Below are positions 39,201 through 51,200 of a stretch of DNA of 64,000 bases, one piece after another. The notes under the pieces were generated by a model. The model saw nothing but the letters and a program-made list of their open reading frames with translations. It did no database searches and had not been told where the DNA came from. Location: assembly GCF_002234675.1 (NCBI RefSeq), contig NC_019867.2:26959166-27023165 (forward strand). The letters run 5' to 3'. Source of the stretch: Oryzias latipes (lineage: Eukaryota > Chordata > Actinopteri > Beloniformes > Adrianichthyidae). The position numbers and the translations under genes are program-made. Each line of letters opens with the position of its first letter. Position 1 is the first letter of the stretch.

Positions 39201-42200
39201 TGTGTTCTGCTGGCGGGCTTCAATCATCAAAAAGGAAGTCATGTCTCCAGGAGCTAGACAAGACAATGTGCAGGGATTTAAGTTCGTTCCAAACGTTCCC
39301 AGTTTTATTTTCTACCAATCAGAATGCAGCTATTACAGCAGAGTCACTAAATCTTTACTTGGGTTTACAGATCCACTCTGATGAAAATGTTCTTGTGGCA
39401 TTTTTCTCATGATGGAGGACGTATATTAAGAAAATTAAGCTCTGAATTATATTTTGGAGTATTTCTTTATTTAAATTGTTGTGAATCAGGAGCTGACGAA
39501 AATATGCTGTTTGAAGAAAATTGGTATTTGTTATGTAGACAAAATGCTGGGCGGGGCCACAAGCTCCCGGCTCCGCCCCATCCTGATGCGTCCACTTGTA
39601 GACGAGTGGACCCGTGTACGTTTTTGTTTTCTTCATCTGAGCTGGAATCTGGATCTAAACTGTACGGCTGGGTGGCTCCAATATTGCTCGGCATTTTTGT
39701 TGCACCTGTAATGTTGGGTTGGGGGTGTGAGGACCTGTGAGCTACAGGTAGAGCCTGAAAACAGAGAACTCTCAGCAATAGGGAGGGGAAGGGGGGGCGG
39801 GGTTGTTCTTTACCAACGGTCCTGCCCACAACTCAGAGGTGAATTTTTAATGAACTACTGCTCTGCAGAAACTATGTGTTTTATTGTAGCTAAAAGCAGC
39901 ATAATAAAAAGAATTAAAAGACCACAGAATAATTCTACAAAAGATGATTGGAGTGGATCTTAAAGGCTGAAGATACGACATGGGGACATTTGCTTCTTAC
40001 CTACGTATGCAGGAGTTTGTGTTGGGTAGACATGGTTGACTGGTGGCATCTGAGATGAAGTCACAGAGTTCTGTGTGCATGAATAAAGCACTGACATTAA
40101 ATCTCTTCCAAAAGCATTAAACATAGAGGGGCTTCTGTGCCATCCTATCCAGTACTCCAAAGTAAACGGTACTCACTTGAAAGACATTGCTGCTGCACTG
40201 CAGCTCAGACTGAGAGCCCATCAAAGTCATGACAGGAAGCAAGGCAGAAGCTGGAGCTGGGTGAGGATGTACTGCAGAGGGAATGGGCCATTAATAAGAG
40301 CATGTTGATGCTGCAGAACAAAAAGACATTAAAGACAACGCTCACCATGGGCAGGTGTATGTGAAGAGGTAGCTGTGAATGGCTGCATCGAAGGAAATGG
40401 AGCAGCAGGATAATTTTTTGTTCTGCTACCACCGGGGTCCTAAAAATGAATGCAGGCAGTGTACAGTCAGAACCAACAATGGCCTTCAAAGAAGTCGAGA
40501 AAAGTATTTTGTTGCATTCCAATGTGCAGATATAAAGAGACTTCAGGAAAGTCACACACAACAAGAAGAAATTGATTTGTTTCTCACTTCCAAACTGCTT
40601 TTAAGAATGAACGCAGTTCTTACAAAAGTTTATCGTCTTTACTAGAAAGTTTTTGTTAATGAATGCAAAACCAGAGAGCTAAATAAAGACTAAAAGCAGC
40701 TGGAAACTGGCCTCAAGTTCAGAGTCGCTGGATTCAGGCTGATTAGCAGCTTCTGGCAGAAATGGCAACAAGGGCTGCCCCATCTTTGCCATGCGAGAAA
40801 TTAGCTTGGCTTTGGTGGCATCAGGATTCTGTAGAACAAAAAAAAAGCAGTGATTAAAACTCAAAATAAAAGTCAACCTCTTTTTAATGAGATGAATGCA
40901 GTGCAGGTACTTACTGCAAGCTGTTCACTCAGAGAGTTTGACTTTGGACGGGGTGGTAGCTCCCTATGGTTATATATATATAAAAAAAAGCTTATAGTCA
41001 GGAGAAAAAAGCTGAGGACATTAGTGCTGACCGTTCATTCAGGCATGAATCTCACCCCGATCTGCTTATGGCAGAATTAGCTGGTGGTACTGGCTGCTCT
41101 GGGACCAAACTTTCCACGCTTTGGGCAGGGAGGGGAGAAGCAGAGTCTCTGGAGCTAATGCTTGACCCATCAGAGACACTTTCTTTGGAAAACTTTACCT
41201 AGAAAAACAGTCTCAAATGACCTTTTCTGTAAATGCCCCTAAAAAAGAAAACTTTTCAGAGGGTTTCAGGCTCTTAAAGACTAATTGTATAAATGCCCCC
41301 CCAAAATGTCACCCGCTGTTTAACTGGGATTTCCAAAGTAATTAACAGAGAACAACGGGCTCCAGCAACCCCATGACCCCAAAAAAGGAATCAGCAAGAA
41401 CAGAGAATGAAAGGATGGCACTCGTGCAAGGAATAACATAATCAAACAGCAACTTTTAACGTAGGATTCAGAGTGCCCCATGAACATCTAAAGGCCGTGT
41501 CACACAGCCACTATGTACATTTTGTGCAAGTTGTACTTATGAAAATTGTTCATACATGAATAATCGTGGAAAAAGTGAGAGTTTGTGGTCTTTACGTGAA
41601 AATTTCACAGAATCACGGACGAACCACGTTAAAATACCACGAAAGAAGTACGAATAAACCACGCAAAGAACACGTAACTCAACCTATAACATGAACCATG
41701 CGTGTTTATTGTGTTATTTATATCCAATTCATTAATGATTTGTGTGACAATTACGTAATTTAAACGTGATACGTGCATTAAAGTTATACCTCGGTGGTAC
41801 AGCTGTGAAAAGTCTGTTGCACAAACATGGAATGGTTATGGAAAGCCACAGATTATTAATACGAGTAAACTGCGTAATTCTCAACCGACCAAAAATGTTT
41901 AACAGCTCAAAACCAGATTCACGTGAAGGCCTGTCAAAACCCTCACCGGACATCTGCGCACATCGAATGAGGAAGAAACACTTAGGAATTAGGTAGATCA
42001 CATATAGATCACGAAAGACTAAAATTACAAATGCGCAAAATGTATGTAGTAGCTGTGTGACACGGCCTTTAAGGAAATGCATTGAAAGGTGAGCCCTTGC
42101 AGGGATGTCAGACTCCAGACCTCAAGGGCCGCCATCCTGCTGGTTTTTAAGAAATTCGGCCTTATCTGTTAGGTAATCACCTAGATCAGGTGTGTTCAGC

Positions 42201-45200
42201 CAATAAGGAGCTTCAATGGCAGGTCAGTTGGTAAAACATGTAGCACACTGATCTTCAATGTCTGGAGTTTGGAGTTTGACACCGGTGCCTTAAAGAGACC
42301 TTTTTTCCTAAATTAGATATCTACAAGCATAAGTGTCATAGAAAACTTCCATCTAAGCAGTTTGTAAGGTTACCCGCCGAAGCTCTACTTCAAAGATGAG
42401 CGTGCTGTTGGCGGGGACCCGGTTGGGAACTCCTTTGGAACCGTACGCAAGACTGGGTGGGATCACGATAAGACGGCGGCCTGCCTTCTTCAAGCCAAGC
42501 ATCCCGTCCTCCCATCCCTGCAGAAAAAAAAAAAAAACAAGACAATATTTATGCGACATCTTGATCCCTGCACAAAAATCTGTTAGGTGCAGCATTTATT
42601 TATCTGATGGACACCTTTGTTCTAAACAACAGGAATAATTCTTCAACTATGAAAAATGCTTTCATTAAATGTATGAACTGCGTTTAAAGAATATAGTGCT
42701 CAGTGTAAAATGAAAACATTTTATGTTGGTTGGGACAGAGTCTGGGTCAAGTCACAGCCTCTGCCGTCAACCTTTGCAGGGACTAGTGACCAAAATTTGT
42801 CTCATTAATTCATATGTTGTAGTCTTTTATCACTGTTTAATTTATATCAAACAATTGTTTTGTCTTGTGGAGACTCTTCAGAATGGAAGCTTCTTTAACT
42901 TTAATAAGTTCGCTTCCTTCCACTCCCTTTCAAGCAATATTTATTAATATGTCTTATTATCCTAAGTTTGATTAGTTATTGTATGAATGTATAACTGATG
43001 CTTGTGTATTATTTCTATTTGATTACTTGAAATAAACCATTTCAAATCAAATCAAATAAAACACAACAACAAAGTCAAGAACTAAGTTCGAGTCTGTAAA
43101 AACCATAGTTCATTTTTTTTTTGTTAAGGGCAAAAATAATGATTTTATATATTTTATATACTGTATTCAGCTAAGGAGGTATTATGAGGCTTAATTTGAC
43201 TCAGACGTTTTAATGCTACAAATTAGTATTGCAGAAAACAGAATTGCTGCGGATTCCAACTGAAGTTTTCATTTTCTTTAAAGGTGCTTTGCTTTAATAC
43301 ACCAAAATGATACAATCACAGACTTCGGCATGACAAATTTTCATTAATATTGGCAGAAACACATCAGTAACAAAATTCTTTTTTCTAAGAACACATTAAT
43401 TATATTGAAAAGGTGTCAAAAATGACTACGAAATCTCAGTTTTATTATTTTTATTGTGGTTATGGACTTACTTTGATTACTTTTCCAGCTCCAATTCGGA
43501 GTCGCAGCAGCTTGTCTTTGTTCTGGTTGGTGTCGAACATCTGAAATAGTTTTTAAATTAGGATATACTGTACATCCTGGAATCACCACCATCCAAAAAA
43601 TGATAGGTTTTAGTGCAAGACCTGTCCAATGGCCTGGTTCTGCAAAAGCCAGCCGGTGTAAACCACCTCCAGAGAGTCTCCAGTCTCCACTGCTTTGCCC
43701 TCACCGGGACACAGATCCTGAATCACCACTGAATCCAAGCAGGGCACGCTACTGGCTTTTGACAAACATACCTGATAAAGAAAAAAAAGGCAAAACGTTC
43801 AAGAAAGCAACTGATTTGAGCTTGAATCAGACAGACACAAACTGAGTTCTTCCATTCACATAGTGTCTTTCAAATAAAGTACACACAAAACTTTATTAAA
43901 ATAGCAGAAACAGCTTTAAACCTGGGCTTATCTTTCAAGTTCAATTTTAGTATTGATTAAGCCTCTTTGATAAGAGGAGAAACATCTTTAACTCCAAAAA
44001 CACAGTCCAGATGAACTAAAAACTGCTTCTGCTGTCCTGGATGAATGAAAATCATCAAAGAAACTTTGTCAGAATGTAATGCAGCTCTTTTAAGTGTGCA
44101 TTATTTTGTATAAAGTTGTTGACCCCTTTATAATTCCTCATAACACACCCATGTGTCCAAACCACTGGCAGCAGAAATAAGAAGCCACCTTAAGTGAAAA
44201 TGTCCCAAATGTTTAAGCCACCCTATGTGCTAAACTAAAAGACCACAGCGGGGACTCAACTACATGGCTGTCATTGGAGAAGGAAACTTCTTCTGGAAAT
44301 GTGGCACAATAAAGCCCACAAATAGCTGGTTGCAGAAAAAAAACATGGATTTTGGGGATAAATTTGGATTTTTGAAACCATGTCTTGTGGGCTTAAGAAA
44401 CCAAGATTAATGTCATGTTTAGATGCCGTCAGGCCTGTGTGGCAGCAACCAGAGAAAGAGCGCACAGACAAGTGGATCTTCCCTACAGTCTAGCAATGTG
44501 GTGGGAGTGTCATGGTATGGGATGGCACATGTGATGGTGGCACCTGGAAGCAACAATTTCCATTAGGAGGGGTAAACCAACCCCTCCAAAATAAAACAAA
44601 CCGACAACCTATTTTTTTTATTTTTTATAAATAAGCTGTCATTGGTTATATTAGCACAGTGTTTTTCAACCTTTTCTGAGCCACGGCACACTTTAAGCTT
44701 AAAAAAAATCCCGCAGCACACCAGCATCCAAAAATGGGAAAAAAAGGAGAAACTCATAGTCTGTATTGATCTACAGCCCCTCCACAATCTCACATGCATT
44801 TTTGTGATAATTATTGCAGAAAAAGCTGGAAACTGCAGCTGTTTTTCTAAAAGATGCAATAAAAGTTAAGTTAGAAGATTTAAAAAAAGTTTGAAGTGTG
44901 TTCGTTGTTTTCAAGACGTTTAACAACAGAACTCCTTTTACGCTGTCACTCTCACAATCCAATGCATCATGGGAGATGTAGTGCATAAAAACGGCCGGCG
45001 GAGATCGCTTTTCGGAGCTTCATGGTTTTGTTCACTTGTTCCACGGTCTGATACTGGATTCTGTGGAAAGCTACACCGCTAAAGATGAGCTTTAGCTGCT
45101 ATTTTTGTTAGAACTGAGCGACTTTACGAGCTAAATCGGGACAAGGAAGTGAAGACTTTAACCACTTCTGATTGGTCAGACTGATGACATGTGATTAAGC

Positions 45201-48200
45201 CTTCAAGAATGATTGGTGGAGACAGGTAAAGGGGCGGGACTTTTCCTAAATACAACCGGAGCTGCAGGTAAATCGCGCTGCCGTCATTCTTATCAAAATG
45301 TCTTTAATAAAATAAAATAAACGCACAGAAAAAGTATTTTACGATCTTTTATATTCCTAACTCCTCAGTGTTTTATCAGGGCCTGTTTGGATGAACAGAG
45401 AGCTGAAATCCTGGAGATGGGAAATGTTTTTAGATCAGTTAATGAGGGCAATTTCACACGGCACACTTGACCATCTCCCACGGCACACTAGTGTGCCGCG
45501 GCACACTGGTTGAAAAACACTGTATTAGCAATATAGTTTATAAACTTTTCTAAACTATGTGGGAAACGTAAACTTGGGTTAGATAAACTCAAAGCTCGAA
45601 TCCTGGCAGGTATACCAGCTCACAAACCTCTTCCTCAAAAGCTCTCTGTCTGTTTTTTTGTTTTTATCACAGTCAGAATTGAAAGATGTGTCGTGGAAAA
45701 TGGGGGTAATGCCAAAATCGCTTAGGCCAAAATGGGGAACTCGTTAGCAGCAGTCAACCAAAAGCCGATGAAAGCAAAATGTTAACGTTTGGCTGTAGAC
45801 CAGGATCTTCTTTCTGTCCAATAGGTTCTTCTGCTACAGTAAAGTCATGCAGTTTCCAGCTACCAATGATGAACAGTATGTTTTTTTCTCCCAGCATGAA
45901 AAGAAATCAGCTGATTTTTCAAATATGTGCCCATCACCTCGCTGAGTGCAGCTGAATTGACAAGCTGTTGGTGAGAGGAGAACATCTCTGCTGCCAGAGA
46001 TGCACCTTTAAATGGAATCTATTTATTTTATGGGTCCTTGTATGCAGGTTTTCATTGTGGCCTTGCTTCTGGGTGCTCACTTTAGTTAAATGATGGACTA
46101 AATCAACACCAGCAATGCACACCAGCAATCTGGTTCAATCTTATATGTTAAAAATACTCTCACAGCTCATACACACGTGTCACCCCCAAGCTCCACGACA
46201 ACCATTGAACCTCTGTGTGATGCAATAAGGCTTTATGTCACGCTCCCATTTCTTCACACAAAGTTGCCAATATCCTGTTTGCCTTCACATATCTCACAAT
46301 GCACACAACACATGGCATGTGCACCTTTTAATGGACTCATCTGCCACTGTAAATTGGCATCACATGTCCTTGTGAGCTGGCCCAACCAGGAAGAGACAAA
46401 GTGGCCAGTGGAACTCACTTAAAGCGCTTAGCTGACGTAAAAAAAAGTACAAAAGCAATTGTGAGGTAACGGAGGCACTCTGGAGAAGGGGAAGGGACAC
46501 CTATCGGCGGAAACGGGAAAGCTTTTCCTGGCAGATGCGATGGGCAGCGGATACATTTTATGTTTTGATTCCAGTCCCATTTGAAGTTCATTTTCAGTTT
46601 TCTAAGTAGTGAATAGGTGAAAATAGCACAGTGGTTGAAAATGACTGACCTAGGGCAGTGTTTGTTTTGACAGCTATCTTAAACACCCCTTAAAAACTAC
46701 AACTGCCCTGCTAAAGAAAGTGAGGGATAACGATGTTGGGCAAACATTTTACACCTAAGCCTTATTAAAGCCTTAGTCACATGCACCCATGCAGGTCCCC
46801 CGTAAGGGTGCTGCTGGCTTTTGGGTTGTCCGGGTCCGTGGAGGGTCAAAGAGGCGAGCAGCTGCATCTTAAGGGGAGAGCAGGTGTGTCTTACAGTTTC
46901 TTTGAGGTTCATACGACCACCTCAAGGGACGTCAAGAAAATGGAATGTCTGATTGTCGTGTGTGTGTGTTAAATCAATTGAGAATGTAAGTTGCACACAC
47001 TTGGAATACACAGTTGATTTTGTTGTACGGTGTCCTTGTCACTAGTCTCAACCCGGCAGTGCCAACCAGAGCACCACCTTAAGACCTGTATGAGCCTGCT
47101 GTAGCCGTCAAACAATTGCTGTGTGAAACGGCGAGGATGAAGGACAGAGGCAGAGGATGGTTTGAAACAAACTGCAATCCAGACTTTAGGCTCTCAACAA
47201 ACCAATAGTTAATATGGAGTACATCCATTTGTTTGGGATACATGGATGTGAGGCAGCACTCTGCCATGAAGCAGCAGATGATGTCATCACTCCCTTAATA
47301 AGCATGCATCTGACTCTTTACCGACGAATAACCGGAACTTAAACTCAAAGGAAACATATTTATAACATTATTAACTGATTCTTTTGGACAGTCTCAGTTC
47401 TCTTTTCGTTTCACAGAACAGACAGATTTATTATTTTTATTACATGTGACAAAATTAGTTCTCTAAAGCCCTGCACTCACTACTTTACATCTTTTTGAAC
47501 GGCCCTATCTTTGTTGTGAAACGAGAAGGTGCATCACTACATTTCGAGAAGTGCAAGGGGTTCACTGAGTTTTTGGGAGACCATAGCAGCACATTTTCTC
47601 GGCCTCTCAGCAAGTATGTCAACCATGCTGTGGGATTTTCTACCGTTGCTCACCTCTTTGCAGAAGTCTGACGACGCTTTCTCGGATTCGAACATCAGCG
47701 ACCAGTTCTGCCTCTGGTCATCGTAAAAGGTGCAGTAATTGTTAGGTTGTACCTGTAGGAGAAACCAGGAACTTCTCAATGCACTTTTTCACTTCACACG
47801 ACTTTCTGAACGCACGATGAGAGATTGGTTGACTCACAGTAAAGATGAAGCCCATGTGGATTCTGGCAGCAGTCAGTTGTTTCTTCTGGCTCAAGTACAG
47901 AAGAAGTTTGTACTGCAAAAAAAAAAAAAAAAAAAAAGAAAAATCAAGAAGAAAGTGATACACTTATTTTACCAGTCTAAGATGAAGATAACCCCCAATT
48001 CTGAAAGGAGGGATTAGTTGCAGAGCTCTGACCTCTTTTGTTGTGTGGTTGCCCAGGACGGCGGCTCCCAGCTTTCCCTGCTTCATGTATTGTCCATTAA
48101 TACTGCTCAAGACAAAGTAGGAGACACATTTTCAGCAGGAATACAATGTTTACTCAACCTGTGTCACTGTGTCACACTGTGTCACAACAATAAATATATC

Positions 48201-51200
48201 CCTTGTGCTATATTGTGGGGTCCAGATGCCCCCACTCCCAACGTTAACGTGCCTCCAAGGCGCATTAACGTTGGGAGTTGGGTCATCTAGACCCACTAGA
48301 CAGTGCGCTGAACCCTTTTTTCTTCAATGATTTGTCATCTTCACTGGTGTCCATGGATTACATGAAATCCTCTCCGCCTTTATCCACCTTTGTCATGGTA
48401 GGAATAACACGTCAATGTAAGGGTGGGGTCATCTGGACCCCACAAGATAGCACAAGGGATATGTAGACTATTAAAGATGACAAATACCAACATACTATTT
48501 GAAGGCTTGAACTGCTGAGGCAACCAACACCGCAGGAGTTCCAGGCACAGGTACAGCTGGATTCTGATTGGCTGTTGCTGTAAACAGATAAAGCAATACA
48601 TTTCATTCAGGATCCTCATCAAGCTGGACATCAACTCCTGATATACTCATTGGTCTCACCTGGTGTGGAGCCCTTCTTAGGCTGTTTGGGAGCTGTGTAC
48701 TGAAACAAGCCATTGCCCTGAACGCCCGCTTCCTGGTCTGGTTCAAACAAGGAGGCCAGCTTGCCTCTGAAACACAAACAGAACAACATCCAATTTGTTA
48801 CAAAGAGCTGCGTCCTCGAGGAGATTATTCTAAAAAACTATATTCGGTGTCACAGCCAGATGACGTCTCTAATGTTGCACAGATGACTAGCCAGTGATAA
48901 TTACAGAGGTTAACCTGCACGATCGCTCCACTAATGAAGAAACAGCCATGAAGTCAGATTTACTTTGCTGATGATGTGATGTAATACTTCACTGATTTCC
49001 TAAGTTCCTATAAGCAATGATCAATTGATCACTACCGGTAGTTATTTGTTGCTTAAATGAAAGGTTTATTTAGTTAATTCAAATTTTTTAACATTAAACA
49101 CTAAATCTCTTTGTCTAGAGTAATGGTACCTCTGCACTACTTTAATTCAGCTATTCCAGTCTGTTTGTTTTTCTGCATTTATCATTTAAAAAGGAAAAAA
49201 AAGGGAGAATTGACCATAACATGACAGGGCTATGGATTCAACAGGGATTCCTGTAAAAACTCTTGTCACACACTTTAATGAACCAGCACACAAACGTCTT
49301 TAACTTTCTTTCTGGCTTTAGTAATAAGCTGTGTAAAGCTTGCATTGGCTGGACCAGAGACAGAAAAAGCATCCCACAGATGCAGCAGGGCTCTGATATG
49401 AAACGACAGTTCCTCTCACATTGGCATCACACACGCTTGTCAGTATTTTAAATGAAATTTTAAATATTCTGTAAAGGATATAGGCTGTTTTTCTATAGCA
49501 GCGGTGCCCAAATCCAGACCTCAAGGGCCGGCTGTCTGCTAGTTTTCCAGAAACCCTGCCTTACCTGCTGTCGATTACCTGGATCAGGTGTGTTTACCCA
49601 ATGAGGAGCATAGAAGACAGAATGGTTGAAAAACATGTAGGATACCGGGCCTTGAGGCCTGGATTTGGGCAACCCAGCTACCAGACTGGCTGTAGCTTGT
49701 TGAGCCTCCTAAGACACAGATCCTTGTCTTGGTCCTCACAATTGTTAGATCATTTGTTTAACACAAAACTTAGGTCTGGTGGAGTATACATCGTCAGATA
49801 TATGAGGCTTCCTACAGCCTCTCTTAAAATCTGTACAGCATCTTCAATGTAACACAATTTCTACTTACAGGAAGTCTGTCTGGATTTATTGTGCTGCGTA
49901 TTGAACCTTTTCAGTATCTTGTTGACTTTTGTTTCTTTTAACATTACTACAACATCCATCCATTAATGTGAAATCTATAACAAGAAAATGATCATCTCTG
50001 CCCATGTGCTTCATTTTTAATATGGCTTGAATCCTTAACATCTTTCAATACTTCTTCGGAGTTTGCTGCCATGATCAAGTCATCAATTCAGACGATCATA
50101 ACTTCCTGACATTCTATCTGGGGTTTACACACAGCGGTCAAATGGATTCTAGGTTTTCAGTTAGATCATATTGAAAGATCCTAAGAAATCTGGAAGATCC
50201 AGATTATTTCATCCTATATTAAGGTTTATCTAGCATGCAAATCAGATCTTTCCCTTTTTCATAACCTTGTGGCTGGTCAAAGTGGATCTAACAATTAATG
50301 GTAGTATGTAAGTCAGCTGTTTTCCCATACATCTGGGGAAGTACCAAGCTCACATATGCCGCTTTTTATTAGTACTTTTATGCTCTTTGAATTGACTGTT
50401 AAGGAGAAAATGTCGCCATAATCTATCCCCATTTTCTGGCTATATATCCTTAATATCTCTCTGAATGGACCAACTTTCCTTCATTTTTTGTTGTTGTTCT
50501 TTGGCAGAGATGCTAAACACATTGATTTCTTTTAATGATTAGATTTCCTCATCTATGGCTTTAATCCATTACTTTGAACTCCATAATCCTAATAATCTGT
50601 AGCAGTAATCTATGATCTCTTAAAAAAAAGGTTTTCTCTTCTCCCTATAGAGTTCCTCCAGCTAGCAGACTCATCACTTGGTTGTTTTGGTCTGTTCCCA
50701 TCAGATGTTTCGCCTTATGAAGAACTGTCTCTATTACATAGCTCATGTGATTTTCCTATGATACCATCAGCTGATGGTGTTCATTGTTTGAACACGACAC
50801 TTATCCTGTTTAAATGTACAACATTGGAGTAAAAATTTCTACATTTTTTTATTTGTATCTGTCAGCATTTAAGGGGGTTTTCGCGTACACCTTTAAAGCA
50901 TCTTAAAGCGTTCAATACTAAGACAGCCGTTTGGACAGCATAGTCTCAGATGTATTTGGGTTAAAAGTGTATCCTTATCTCTCAGCAATACCATTTTGGT
51001 GAGATGGAGAAGCTGCCGATCAGTCATGTTTTATGCCATTAAACATGACAGTCAATTGCATCTTTAGAGAATGAACGAATATTGCACCTGGATAATCTTT
51101 GGTGAACAATTGCACATATTTCCCCCCATCAATGGACTCATTACTTATTGGATCTAGGAGGATCCAATAAGTCTATGCTAAAGAATCAGAATTTCTATTT

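Noticed and set aside
43541-43621. Weak donor GTCTTG after fkbp15 exon 7 as a sign of read-through.
   Set aside because: The site is GT and the frame and family alignment need this junction; it is merely a weak site.
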